A DNA stretch of 64,000 nt from positions 43,292,759 through 43,356,758 of the forward strand of contig NC_087063.1 of NCBI RefSeq assembly GCF_963678635.1, read 5' to 3'. Below are positions 34,176 to 46,191 of this stretch, one piece after another. A program made the position numbers and the translations under genes. Below the pieces are notes generated by a model that was given only the letters and a program-made list of their open reading frames with translations, searched no databases and was not told the DNA's origin. The DNA is from Symsagittifera roscoffensis. Lineage: Eukaryota > Xenacoelomorpha > Acoela > Convolutidae. The number at the start of each line of letters is the position of its first letter. Within the stretch, counting starts at the first letter, position 1.

Positions 34176-34930
34176 TTGTTTTTTCTTGTCATGATTAACG
34201 ACCTACCAAGTGTATTTAATCATTCCACCAGCTTTCTATACGCAGACGACGCGAAGTTCATACGAATTGGTACACTTAACGCAAAATTTCAGAATGACCT
34301 AAATAACATCTTCACGTGGACTCAACAAACCACATTGCGTTCAATGCGTCAAAATGCACTCACCTACCGGTTAAACGTCCCACAAGTAGCGACTTTTACT
34401 TCGACTCAATTTTAATTAAGAAAGTCTCAGAAGAAAAAGATCTAGGAATAATTGTAAAATCAGATCTAGCTTGGACATCGCAATTTAAACTTAGAAGAGG
34501 AAAAGCCCTCAACACTCTATGCGTGCTTAAGCGCAACCCACTGCCTCTTAATACCAAGACCAAACTTAATCTGTTCAAATCCATGGTAATTCCAGTTTTG
34601 CTATACGGTTCAGCGTGCTATCAATTGAACGTCGAAGAAATGAAACTCTTAGGTGTTCAACGCAAAGCATGCAAATGGATTGCAACAGATCCTAATTACA
34701 AAACGTCGCTTCAGCGTCTAGGAAAACTGCCTTTACCCATGTACATTCAGCTCAATAGTTTACTTCTACTATCTAAAATCCTCAATAATCACTACGACTA
34801 CAATTTTACTGACCGTTTTCCGCCAAAAAATGACCTAGCTAATTCAAGATCTCGTTTATTCCAATGTACACGCCCTGCAAAATTTGTTTGTGAAAAAAAA
34901 AATTTGGTTTCATGCAAAGAGGCTGGCTAA
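34176..34930 (+). pseudogene. LINE ORF2: RT motif C (YADD) and C-terminal domain
   Basis: FLYADDAKFIRIG is motif C. A one-base frame change near 34310 is needed to pass from this frame into the 34316-34930 frame. That frame continues with FNASKCTHLPVKR, EEKDLGIIVKSDLAW and PVLLYGSACYQLN, followed by the RKACKWI block typical of the C-terminal region in CR1/Jockey-type LINEs. The same frame change is in the duplicated copy, so it predates the duplication. Confidence 0.88.
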
Positions 34931-35157
34931 TTTGGTGGCCTTACCTCAAAAAGTGGACTTTACCAACACGATAGGACTCAAAGGACGGTTGCTGCAATGA
35001 ATGTGGGAGCATTTCGAGAAAAGATTCGATGACTCCAACCCCTTTAGCTGGAAAATTCTGTGCGACTGTACCCGAAACAACTGCAGAAATATGTCTTACT
35101 AACTGAACTGAAACTTTGGGGGAACCCCTTGCGTACGCTAAATTCATATTATTATGA

Positions 35158-36640
35158 TTATGGACATCCCACAGAAGATTGATATCCTAGACGACATGAA
35201 CGGAAAATGCCCTGAGTGCAATAGAAGGGTGACTATCAGAACCAAGTCAGAGGAATAAGAGGATTGTTTGAATTGGTATCATAAAGATTGTGGTGGCATT
35301 TCGGGTGAGGATTAGAAAAGCAAATTAAAAAAATATTCGTTCTGCAAATTGTGCCAAGAGAGGCGTGAATGTGAGCTGACCATGACAGGCGTGAAGCTTT
35401 CCTACGATATGTAGACGATATTGTAAAGACTATTTAAGGCGACCCGAGCGTAGTATTGCAGGCTGCCAAAAAATTGCACCTTAACTTACAATTCACATTT
35501 GAAATACCGAATGAGAACAGTGACTTCGCTTTTTTTAGACATTAATAGAAATCTAGCTGGCAACAAGCAAATTAAAGGTGGATGCTACCAAAAACCAACT
35601 GACACTGGCACGCTTCTAAACTTCAGAAGCTGCGCGCTACTGCAGTACAAGAGACATATAATAGAGGGTACGGTGCACAGGATTTTTAGGAGCACATTTA
35701 CATGGGAACTTTACCATGAAGCATTGATTACCAATAGACAGCAATAGGCATTTCGGATGAGGATTAGAAAAGCAAATCAAAAAAAAAAATTGGTTCTGCA
35801 AATTGTGCCAAGAGAGGCGTGAATTTGAGCTGACAATAACAGGTTAATATAAATGTAGCTGGCAACAAGCAAGTTAAATGTAGATGCTACCAAAAACCAA
35901 CTGACACTGGCACGCTTCTAAACTTCGGAAGCTGCGCACTACTGCAGTACAAGAGAAATATAATAGAGGGTACGGTGCACATGATTTTTAGGAGCACATC
36001 TACATGGGAACTTTACCATGAAGCAATCATTACCAATAGACAGCAACCAAGTCAGAGGAATTTGAGGATTGTTTCAATTGGTATCATAAAGATTGTGGTG
36101 GCATTTCGGATGAGGATTAGAAAAGCAAATCAGAAAAAAATTGGTTCTGCAAATTGTGCCAAGAGAGGCGTGAATTTGAGCTGACAATAACAGGTGTAAA
36201 GCTTTCCTACAATATGTGGACGATATTGTAAGGAGTGTTGAAGGCGACCGAGCGTGGTATTGCGATCAGCCAACTAATTGCACACTAGCTTACAATTCAC
36301 ATTTGAAATACCGAATGAGAACGGTGACTTGGCTTTTTTAGACATTAATATAAATGTAGATGGCAACAAGCAAGTTAAATGTGGATGGTACCAAAAACCA
36401 ATTGATACTGGCACGCTTCTAAACTTCAGACGTTGCGCACCACTGCAGTACAAGAAAAATATAATAGAGGATACGGTGCACAGGATTTTTAGGAGCACAT
36501 CTACATGGAACTTTACCATGAAGCAATGATGATCAATAGACAGCAATAGAAGGAAATCAGTACCCAGAGGAGTGGTCATCCAAAGTTGAGTACGAAACAC
36601 TAAGCAAAATTCTAGGAGCAAAATTAATACCAACTAAGAC
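35158..36640 (+). repeat. Composite PHD-fragment / PLE-RT array, block 2
   Basis: Three PLE marker copies (about 35669, 35970 and 36473) occur with PHD-like segments. The block starts exactly after the LINE ATT tail with a fragment reading MDIPQKIDILDDMNGKCPEC and NWYHKDCGG, then CKLCQERR. This is a Cys/His-rich, PHD-finger-like pattern. An in-frame stop lies in the PHD part. The YVDD join follows at about 36205. Confidence 0.8.
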
Positions 36641-37083
36641 AGAAACTCGAGGGTACATAAAAAGGATACAACTCTACGACCAGTCCTCTCTCTCCCCGGT
36701 AGTTCTTATGAGAAACTAAATAAAACACTAGCAAATTTTTTGATGAAATCGAGGGTGCAAATATTGAGACCAACACTGAAGCAGCTAGGGATATGATAGA
36801 GAATCCTAAATTAGACTCTGAAGAGTATCATTTCCTTGGATGTTAAAAGCTTGTTCACAAATGTTTCACTCAAAGATGCTATTGACATCGCGCTTAAGAA
36901 AAAATACAGCCAGAATGAGCCACCTGATTTGTCAAGAAGTACAACGAAACGCCTTTTGTACACGGCTGTTAGTACTGTCCATTTTAAGTGCAACGACAAA
37001 TGGTATGTACAGAAGGATGGATTGACCATGGCTGCTGTTGACCAAGGATGGATTGACCATGTAGATGTGATCCTAAAAAGATA
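36641..37083 (+). pseudogene. PLE RT fragment with motif A, truncated at a LINE junction
   Basis: The open segment from 36836 reads MDVKSLFTNVSLKDAIDIAL (PLE RT motif A, D-V-x-S-L-F/Y-T-N-V). It continues through FKCNDKWYVQKDGLTMA, where PLEs read D-G-x-x-M-G (motif B). The sequence then breaks and joins 5'-truncated LINE sequence at 37084. Confidence 0.85.
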
Positions 37084-38475
37084 AAAAACTACAGACCAAT
37101 ATCACTACTTAATATTGCCAGCAAAAACTTCGAAAAAGTTCTTTTCATCGATCTATATAAACATCTAGAACCTATGTTACACAACAACCAATTTGGATTT
37201 CGCGCGAAAATGTCAGGGACCATCTAAATGCTGCTCTATCTTGATACCATATATTCAGCTATAAGCAAAAATGAAGAAGTAGACGTAATATATACCGATT
37301 TCTAGAAAACTTTTGACAAAGTAGATCACGGTATTCTGATTGATAAGCTCTACTCGTTGGGAATCAGAGGCAAAATATTAAAGCTAAATTATAACTAGCT
37401 GACAAATAAAACACAATGTGTCAAAATCAAAGACTGTCTGTCTCAATCATTCTATGTCACAAGCGGTGTTCCTCAAGGATCAATCCTCGGGCCATTGTTT
37501 TTTCTTGTCATGATTAACGACCTACCAAGTGTATTTAATCATTCCACCAGCTTTCTATACGCAGACGACGCGAAATTCATACGAATTGGTACACTTAACG
37601 CAAAACTTCAGAATGACCTAAATAACATCTTCACGTGGACTCAACAAACCACATTGCGTTCAATGCGTCAAAATGCACTCACCTACCGGTTAAACGTCCC
37701 ACAAATAGCGACTTTAACTTCGACTCAATTTTAATTAAGAAAGCCTCAGAAGAAAAAGACCTAGGAATAATTGTAAAATCGGATCTAGGTTGGACATCGC
37801 AATTTAAACTTAGAAGAGGAAAAGCCCTCAACACTCTATGCGTGCTTAAGCGCAACGCACTGCCTCTTAATACCAAGACCAAACTTAATCTGTTCAAATC
37901 CATGGTAATTCCAGTTTTGCTATACGGTTCAGTGTGCTATCAATTGAACGTCGAAGAAATGAAACTCTTAGGTGTTCAACGCAATGCATGCAAATGGATT
38001 GCAACAGATCCTAATTACAAAACGTCGCTTCAGCGTCTAGGAAAACTGCCTTTACCCATGTACATTCAGCTCAATAGTTTACTTCTACTATCTACAATCC
38101 TCAATAATCACTACGACTACAATTTTACTGACCGTTTTCCGCCAAAAAATGACCTAGCTAATTCAAGATCTCGTTTATTCCAATGTACACGCCCTGCAAA
38201 ATTTGTTTGTGAAAAAAAACTTTGGTTTCATGCAAAGAGGCTGGCTAATTTGGTGGCCTTACCTCAAAAAGTGGACTTTACCAACACGATAGGACTCAAA
38301 GGACGGTTGCTGCAATGAATGTGGGAGCATTTCGAGAAAAGATTCGATGACTCCAACCCCTTTAGCTGGAAAATTCTGTGCGACTGTACCCGAAACAACT
38401 GCAGAAATATGTCTTACTAACTGAACTGAAACTGTGGGGGAAACCACTTGCGTACGCTAAATTCATATTATTATT
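37084..38475 (+). mobile_element. LINE 3' fragment, duplicated copy 2
   Basis: It matches 33766-35157 at a constant offset of about 3,319 bp with few differences. It begins inside the N-Y-R-P-I-S block of the RT. Differences include an intact CAA (Gln) where copy 1 has TAA in motif B, and a TAG where copy 1 has GAG in motif A (about 37304). The YADD piece (37495-37734) and the C-terminal piece (37635-38318, open for 227 codons) share the same internal frame change. The ATT tail is near 38461-38478. Confidence 0.9.
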
Positions 38476-40560
38476 ATTATGGACATCCAACAGAAGATTG
38501 TTATCCTAGACGACATGAACGGAAAATGCCCTGAGTGCAATAGAAGGGTGACTATCAGAACCAAGTCAGAGGAATAAGAGGATTGTTTGAATTGGTATCA
38601 TAAAGATTGTGGTGGCATTTCGGATGAGGATTAGAAAAGCAAATTAAAAAAATATTCGTTCTGCAAATTGTGCCAAGAGAGGCGTGAATGTGAGCTGACC
38701 ATGACAGGCGTGAAGCTTTCCTATGATATGTAGACGATATTGTAAAGACTATTTAAGGCGACTCGAGCGTAGTATTGCAGGCTGCCAAAAAATTGCACCT
38801 TAACTTACAATTCACATTTGAAATACCGAATGAGAACAGTGACTTCGCTTTCTTTAGACATTAATATAATTGTAGCTGGCAACAAGCAAATTAAAGGTGG
38901 ATGCTACCAAAAACCAACTGACACTGGCACGCTTCTAAACTTCAGAAGCTGCGCGCTACTGCAGTACAAGAGACATATAATAGAGGGTACGGTGCACAGG
39001 ATTTTTAGGAGCACATCTACATGGGAACTTTACCATGAAGCATTGATTACCAATAGACAGCAATAGACATTTCGGATGAGGATTAGAAAAGCAAATCAAA
39101 ACAAAATTGGTTCTGCAAATTGTGCCAAGAGAGGCGTGAATTTGAGCTGACAATAACAGGTTAATATAAATGTAGCTGGCAACAAGCAAGTTAAATGTAG
39201 ATGCTACCAAAAACCAACTGACACTGGCACGCTTCTAAACTTCAGAAGCTGCGCACTACTGCAGTACAAGAGAAATATAATAGAGGGTACGGTGCACGGG
39301 ATTTTTAGGCGCACATCTACATGGGAACTTTACCATGAAGCAATGATTACCAATAGACAGCAATAGGCATTTCGGATGAGGATTAGAAAAGCAAATCAAA
39401 ATTGGTTCTGCAAATTTTGCCAAGATAGGCGTGAATTTGAGCTGACAATAACAGATGTAAAGCTTTCCTACGATGTGTGGACGATATTGTAAGGACTGTT
39501 AATTATGGACATCCCACAGAAGATTGTTATCCTAGACGACATGAACGGAAAATGCCCTGAGTGCAATAGAAGGGTGACTATCAGAACCAAGTCAGAGGAA
39601 TAAGAGGATTGTTTGAATTGGTATCATAAAGATTGTGGTGGCATTTCGGATGAGGATTAGAAAAGCAAATTAAAAAAATATTCGTTCTGCAAATTGTGCC
39701 AAGAGAGGCGTGAATGTGAGCTGACCATGACAGGCGTGAAGCTTTCCTACGATATGTAGACGATATTGTAAAGACTATTTAAGGCGACCCGAGCGTAGTA
39801 TTGCAGGCTGCCAAAAAATTGCACCTTAACTTACAATTCACATTTGAAATACCGAATGAGAACAGTGACTTCGCTTTTTTTAGACATTAATATAAATCTA
39901 GCTGGCAACAAGCAAATTAAAGGTGGATGCTACCAAAAACCAACTGACACTGGCACGCTTCTAAACTTCAGAAGCTGCGCGCTACTGCAGTACAAGAGAC
40001 ATATAATAGAGGGTACGGTGCACAGGATTTTTAGGAGCACATTTACATGGGAACTTTACCATGAAGCATTGATTACCAATAGACAGCAATAGGCATTTCG
40101 GATGAGGATTAGAAAAACAAATCAAAAAAAAAATTGGTTCTGCAAATTGTGCCAAGAGAGGCGTGAATTTGAGCTGACAATAACAGGTTAATATAAATGT
40201 AGCTGGCAACAAGCAAGTTAAATGTAGATGCTACCAAAAACCAACTGACACTGGCACGCTTCTAAACTTCGGAAGCTGCGCACTACTGCAGTACAAGAGA
40301 AATATAATAGAGGGTACGGTGCACATGATTTTTAGGAGCACATCTACATGGGAACTTTACCATGAAGCAATCATTACCAATAGACAGCAACCAAGTCAGA
40401 GGAATTTGAGGATTGTTTCAATTGGTATCATAAAGATTGTGGTGGCATTTCGGATGAGGATTAGAAAAGCAAATCAGAAAAAAATTGGTTCTGCAAATTG
40501 TGCCAAGAGAGGCGTGAATTTGAGCTGACAATAACAGGTGTAAAGCTTTCCTACAATATG
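38476..40560 (+). repeat. Composite PHD-fragment / PLE-RT array, block 3
   Basis: Four PLE marker copies (about 38988, 39290, 40013 and 40316) with PHD-like segments. The segment starting 'atggacatccca/acagaagattgttatcctagacgac' occurs at 38479 and again at 39504, without a LINE before it the second time. The short open readings in it (for example 38818-39066 and 39844-40092) are frame pieces of the PLE thumb region and not genes. Confidence 0.85.
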
Positions 40561-42070
40561 TAGACGATATTGTAAAGACTATTTAAGGCGACCCGAGCGT
40601 AGTATTGCAGGCTGCCAAAAAATTGCACCTTAACTTACAATTCACATTTGAAATACCGAATGAGAACAGTGACTTCGCTTTTTTTTGACATTAATATAAA
40701 TGTAGCTGGCAACAAGCAAATTAAAGGTGGATGCTACCAAAAACCAACTGACACTGGCACGCTTCTAAACTTCGGAAGCTGCGCACTACTGCAGTACAAG
40801 AGAAATATAATAGAGGGTACGGTGCACATGATTTTTAGGAGCACATCTACATGGGAACTTTACCATGAAGCAATCATTACCAATAGACAGCAACCAAGTC
40901 AGAGGAATTTGAGGATTGTTTCAATTGGTATCATAAAGATTGTGGTGGCATTTCGGATGAGGATTAGAAAAGCAAATCAGAAAAAATATTCGTTCTGCAA
41001 ATTGTGCCAAGAGAGGCGTGAATGTGAGCTGACCATGACAGGCGTGAAGCTTTCCTACGATATGTAGACGATATTGTAAAGACTATTTAAGGCGACCCGA
41101 GCGTAGTATTGCAGGCTGCCAAAAAATTGCACCTTAACTTACAATTCACATTTGAAATACCGAATGAGAACAGTGACTTCGCTTTTTTTTGACATTAATA
41201 TAAATGTAGCTGGCAACAAGCAAATTAAAGGTGGATGCTACCAAAAACCAACTGACACTGGCACGCTTCTAAACTTCGGAAGCTGCGCACTACTGCAGTA
41301 CAAGAGAAATATAATAGAGGGTACGGTGCACATGATTTTTAGGAGCACATCTACATGGGAACTTTACCATGAAGCAATCATTACCAATAGACAGCAACCA
41401 AGTCAGAGGAATTTGAGGATTGTTTCAATTGGTATCATAAAGATTGTGGTGGCATTTCGGATGAGGATTAGAAAAGCAAATCAGAAAAAATATTCGTTCT
41501 GCAAATTGTGCCAAGAGAGGCGTGAATGTGAGCTGACCATGACAGGCGTGAAGCTTTCCTACGATATGTAGACGATATTGTAAAGACTATTTAAGGCGAC
41601 CCGAGCGTAGTATTGCAGGCTGCCAAAAAATTGCACCTTAACTTACAATTCACATTTGAAATACCGAATGAGAACAGTGACTTCGCTTTTTTTTGACATT
41701 AATATAAATGTAGCTGGCAACAAGCAAATTAAAGGTGGATGCTACCAAAAACCAACTGACACTGGCACGCTTCTAAACTTCAGAAGCTGCGCGCTACTGC
41801 AGTACAAGAGACATATAATAGAGGGTACGGTGCACAGGATTTTTAGGAGCACATCTACATGGGAACTTTACCATGAAGCATTGATTACCAATAGACAGCA
41901 ATAGGCATTTCGGATGAGGATTAGAAAAGCAAATCAAAAAAAAAATTGGTTCTGCAAATTGTGCCAAGAGAGGCGTGAATTTGAGCTGACAATAACAGGT
42001 TAAAATAAATGTAGCTGGCAACAAGCAAGTTAAATGTAGATGCTACCAAAAACCAACTGACACTGGCACG
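40561..42070 (+). repeat. 504-bp tandem repeat: three head-to-tail PHD/RT units
   Basis: Units start with 'tagacgatattgtaaagact' at 40561, 41065 and 41569, exactly 504 bp apart. Units 1 and 2 look identical throughout, and the same 139-codon reading occurs at 40648-41067 and 41152-41571. Unit 3 diverges after about 41775. Each unit joins PLE RT sequence (YVDD to ITNRQQ) to a PHD-like fragment, which then leads into the YVDD of the next unit (AFLRYVDDIVK). Confidence 0.95.
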
Positions 42071-42840
42071 CTTCTAAACTTCGGAAGCTGCGCACTACTG
42101 CAGTACAAGAGAAATATAATAGAGGGTACGGTGCACATGATTTTTAGGAGCACATCTACATGGGAACTTTACCATGAAGCAATGATTACCAATAGACAGC
42201 AATAGAAGGAAAATCAAGGGTGACTATCAGAACCAAGTCAGAGGAATTTGAGGATTGTTTCAATTGGTATCATAAAGATTGTGGTGGCATTTCGGATGAG
42301 GATTAGAAAAGCAAATCAAGAAAAAAATTGGTTCTGCAAATTTTGCCAAGAGAGGCGTGAATTTGAGCTGACAAAAACAGGTGTAAAGCTTTCCTACAAT
42401 ATGTGGACGATATTGTAAGGAGTGCTGAAGGCGACCGAGCGTGGTATTGCGAGCAGCCAACTAATTGCACACTCGCTTACAATTCACATTTGAAATACCG
42501 AATGAGAACGGTGACTTGGCTTTTTTAGACATTAATATAAACGTAGATGGCAACAAGCAAATTAAATGTGGATGGTACCAAAAAGCAATTGATACTGGCA
42601 CGCTTCTAAACTTCAGAAGTTGCGCACCACTGCAGTACAAGAAAAATATAATAGAGGATACGGTGCACAGGATTTTTAGGAGCACATCTATATGGAACTT
42701 TACCATGAAGCAATGATGATCAATAGACAGCAATAGAAGGAAATCAGTACCCAGAGGAGTGGTCATCCAAAGTTGAGTAGGAAACACTAAGCAAAATTCT
42801 AGGAGCAAAATTAATACCAACTAAGACAGAAACTCGAGGG
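42071..42840 (+). repeat. Composite PHD-fragment / PLE-RT array, block 4 (PLE thumb end)
   Basis: Contains PLE marker copies near 42127 and 42659 and the PLE C-terminal continuation ('ggaaatcagtacccagaggagtggtcatcc', then 'ctaagcaaaattctaggagca'). It corresponds to 36185-36640 at an offset of about 6,187 bp. Confidence 0.8.
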
Positions 42841-43300
42841 TACATAAAAAGGATACAACTCTACGACCTGTCCTCTCTCTCCCCGGTAGTTCTTATGAGA
42901 AACTAAATAAAACACTAGCAAACTTTTTGATGAAATCGAGGGTGCAAATATTGAGACCAACACTGAAGCAGCTAGGGATATGATAGAGAATCCTAAATTA
43001 GACTCTGAAGAGTATCATTTCCTTGGATGTTAAAAGCTTGTTCACAAATGTTTCACTCAAAGATGCTATTGACATCGCGCTTAAGAAAAAATACAGCCAG
43101 AATGAGCCACCTGATTTGTCAAGAAGTACAACGAAACGCCTTTTGTACACGGCTGTTAGTACTGTCCATTTTAAGTGCAACGACAAATGGTATGTACAGA
43201 AGGATGGATTGACCATGGCTGCTGTTGACCAAGGATGGATTGACCATGTAGATGTGCTCCTAAAAAGGCATGTAGATTTTTAGGAGCACATCTTTATGGA
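42841..43300 (+). pseudogene. PLE RT fragment with motif A, copy 2
   Basis: Near-identical to 36654-37080 at an offset of about 6,187 bp. Open from 43023 with DVKSLFTNVSLKD and KWYVQKDGLTMA. After the motif-B-like site the sequence jumps to the 'gatttttaggagcacatc' thumb region, so the part between motif B and the thumb, including YVDD, is deleted. Confidence 0.85.
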
Positions 43301-44040
43301 ACTTTACCATGAAGCAATGCTGATCAATATACAGCAATAGAAGGAAATCAGTACCCAGATGAGTGGTCATCCAAAGTTGAGTAGGAAACACTAAGCAAAA
43401 TTCTAGGAGCAAAATTAATACCAACTAAGACAGAAACTCGAGGGTACATAAAAAGGATACAACTCTACGACCTGTCCTCTCTCTCCCCGGTAGTTCTTAT
43501 GAGAAACTAAATAAAAACACTAGCAAAGTTTTTGATGAAATCGAGGGTGCAAATATTGAGACCAACACTGAAGCAGCTAGGGATATGATAGAGAATCCTA
43601 AATTAGACTCTGAAGAGTATCATTTCCTTGGATGTTAAAAGCTTGTTCACAATGTTTCACTCAAAGATGCTATTGACATCGCGCTTAAGAAAAAATACAG
43701 CCAGAATGAGCCACCTGATTTGTCAAGAAGTACAACGAAACTCCTTTTGTACACGGCTGTTAGTAATGTCCATTTTAAGTGCAACGACAAATGGTATGTA
43801 CAGAAGGATGGATTGACCATGGCTGCTGTTGACCAAGGATGGATTGACCATGTAGATGTGCTCCGAAAAAAGGCATGTAGATTTTTAGGAGCACATCTTT
43901 ATGGAACTTTACCATGAAGCAATGCTGATCAATAGACAGCAATAGAAGGAAATCAGTACCCAGAAGAGTGGTCATCCAAAGTTGAGTCGGAAACACTAAG
44001 CAAAATTCTAGGAGCAAAAATAATACCAACTAAGACAGAA
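43301..44040 (+). pseudogene. PLE RT fragment with motif A, copy 3
   Basis: A third tandem copy of the same deleted RT piece, about 610 bp after copy 2. One base is missing in DVKSLFT ('gttcacaatgtttc' against 'gttcacaaatgtttc'), so the frame is lost. It ends with 'ggagcaaaaataataccaactaagacagaaact' and leads into the endonuclease region. Confidence 0.8.
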
Positions 44041-44580
44041 ACTCTCGCGACAAATGACAAGCGAGACGAGAAACCCTCAAAGCTTATGCTTTAATATTGA
44101 GGAAATCAAAGTCAATTGTTTGCAAACAAGGTGCGCAGCATCACCAACGAACAAATTAAGTTTACGACCCGGAAATTGAAAACCGCTCTCCCCCCCCCCT
44201 TTAAGCCGCCATTACCCCGTGATATGAAATCCAATGTGGTCTACAAACTGTCTTATTGTTGATGTAATTCCACCTATGCTGGACGAACTGTTCGACATTT
44301 GACCACAAGGATTGAGGAACACAAGAAAGAGGAACACCAGTAGGCATTCATATACGTCAGTGTGGGGAGGAAGCGACCACAGCACAGTTGAGTCGGGAGA
44401 TAATAGATCATTCAGACAGCGCAATGAAACTCCTAGCATTGGTAGCGCTGCAAATTAAGCAACTGAGGTCAGGGATCAACACACGGGATGAATTCAGGAG
44501 TAGGGAGCTAACACTTAGACTTCAGTCTAAAAATATTTTTAGCTTAGAATGTCGAACAGGTCAATCGAAAAAATTGTAAA
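44041..44580 (+). pseudogene. PLE C-terminal GIY-YIG endonuclease region
   Basis: SNVVYKLSYC is followed, after an in-frame stop, by CNSTYAGRTVRHLTTRIEEH. This matches the G-L/V-V-Y-x-I-x-C and Y-I/A-G-x-T-x-R-x-L-x-x-R-I-x-E-H core of GIY-YIG nucleases in PLEs. In another frame, GIHIRQCGEEA is followed by NTRDEFRSRELTLRL, the PLE C-terminus. The nuclease nicks the target for priming in active elements. Here a stop and a frameshift disable it. Confidence 0.85.
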
Positions 44581-44885
44581 ATCTAAAAGTTATTATAAGG
44601 AAACGCTATGTAAGATTAAAAATCTCAGAAACTTAAGAAAAAAGAATGATTACGTAACTCTTAGGTAGTAATGCTTAAATTTGATAGGTGGAAAGGTTCT
44701 ATTTTTTGTTTAGAACAACTTAATCATTTTATATCAGTTTTATTAACCTAACGATGGACGTAGTTCCGAAAACGTTCGAATTCACATTTTAATAATTTTT
44801 CTTCTTTATTAAAAGTTAGATAATAGAATGTTAATCTTAAGCTTTTATTACGTTTTGACGCAGAGCGGCTCAATGACAGCAAGGC
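44581..44885 (+). other. PLE 3' non-coding tail with degenerate hammerhead-like motif
   Basis: AT-rich sequence after the PLE stop. At about 44749-44780 it reads CTAACGA, then GGACGTAGTTCC (a short hairpin), then GAAAACG. This resembles the CUGANGA / stem II / GAA core of a hammerhead ribozyme, with G5 changed to A. Hammerhead motifs are known in PLEs. Confidence 0.35.
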
Positions 44886-45148
44886 TCAATGAAATCATTG
44901 TTTACCCATTCTGCGAAATCCATGCACCCGAGGGCCTCTAGGTCCACCACCTCCTCCTCCGGGCGGAGGGCGCCTAAAATTTTCCATTGTGAAAGCTTGA
45001 TATTATTCATGGCCCTAAGTTAAGTTAGATATTTCATACCCTAAGCTGGACCCGGATCGGTTTTGGTTTTTCATGTCCTTCTTGGTGATTCCTGGCTAGA
45101 ACAAGCGTCTTAAATTTATAAATAGAAAATTACACAAGAATATATCTA
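44886..45148 (+). repeat. ~265-bp repeat, copy 2 (partner 30336-30598)
   Basis: It starts 'aatcattgtttacccattctgcg' and ends 'agaaaattacacaagaatatatct'. The internal CTC tract is shorter than in copy 1. It follows the PLE tail and precedes a stretch without the LINE ORF1 that follows copy 1. Confidence 0.8.
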
Positions 45149-46191
45149 TAAATTGTTGTCAGGGTGGGTACTAACGGAGAGAAGACTGTGCAAGCTGAAA
45201 CACATATGGTAAAATCGAGTAACATAAAAAAAATTTTTATCGAAATGAAGATCCGATAACTAATGCTGACTTACAATAGAGAAATGAAAGCAAAGAGTTC
45301 GGCGAAAAAATTCTGGATCCATTTGAAAGGCGAAGATAATGGCCCTGTTCTCCCATCTTCTATTGTTCCCGCTGAAAAACTCTCTGGTGAAAACAGCTAT
45401 TCAAAAAAACTTGTCATATAATTTTTCGTGATAAATATTAATTATTACATTATTCAACATGCACTTACACTGGGACACATACACCATTTTCAAGCTAGCA
45501 AAACTGTATCATACACCTTCAAACGTGATTACAATAATCATTCTTTGTGTAACCTTCTGATTGAAAGGTAACATCAGACCTCGAAGTTATTTCACCCGTC
45601 CTTCAGCATATAGCCAGCACGAAAATCCATGGAACATTAAAGACCAGGAAGATAAAACAACATAAAAACCATCATGATAATTTAGGAGTTTGGACAAAGT
45701 TGTAACATTCGCCAGGAAGTACACATCGACGGAAAATCAAGCTAGGTTTGTGCCAGTCGGTCATATTTGGAAGTTTGACCTTGAGCAACGCAAGAAACAT
45801 TATTTTGGGGTGAAATGAAATTTTTCAAAAATTCGAATTGAACATGTCATGCTCAAATTTCTCGCGACAACTGAAAATATCAAGAAAATAAAATCAGAAG
45901 AACCGAATTACAATCGCGGGAAAGTAGTCGAAACAACAGAATGGACCAAAATGCAAATTCAGCAGATTCGGAATTTTAGCAGCGAACCTTCCGAATTGAC
46001 GGTTTTAAGTGATTAACAACGTTATTGGGACGATTAGTAAAACGGTGAAGGTCAAGATATTCTGGTATTTTGAAATTTTAAAAATTCGAAGTATGACGTC
46101 ATATTTCTGAGAAACGTCAGAAACGGCCATTTTAGAGAAAAAGCCGAAGAAAAACACAACATTAGTTGCGATAGCAATAACAACGGAAATT
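45149..46191. other. Non-coding or degraded sequence upstream of the REL-type LINE
   Basis: No intact gene. A plus-strand stretch near 45285-45420 reads AKKFWIHLKGEDNGPVLPSS, similar in style to the segment between endonuclease and RT in LINEs (K-K-F-W-x-x-I/L-K). It is probably a LINE fragment. The rest may be the 5'UTR of the following element. Confidence 0.4.

Larger units (their letters stand above)
30599..35157 (+). mobile_element. CR1-type LINE, plus strand, decayed
   Basis: From 5' to 3' the copy contains a short 5' region, ORF1 remnants (SGNH esterase-like part, then coiled-coil or basic parts), an APE endonuclease, the RT with YADD and a C-terminal domain. It ends in a short 3'UTR and an ATT-rich tail ('tattattatgat'). 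Stops and frameshifts occur in every ORF. Its 3' two-fifths is duplicated at 37084-38475. Confidence 0.88.
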
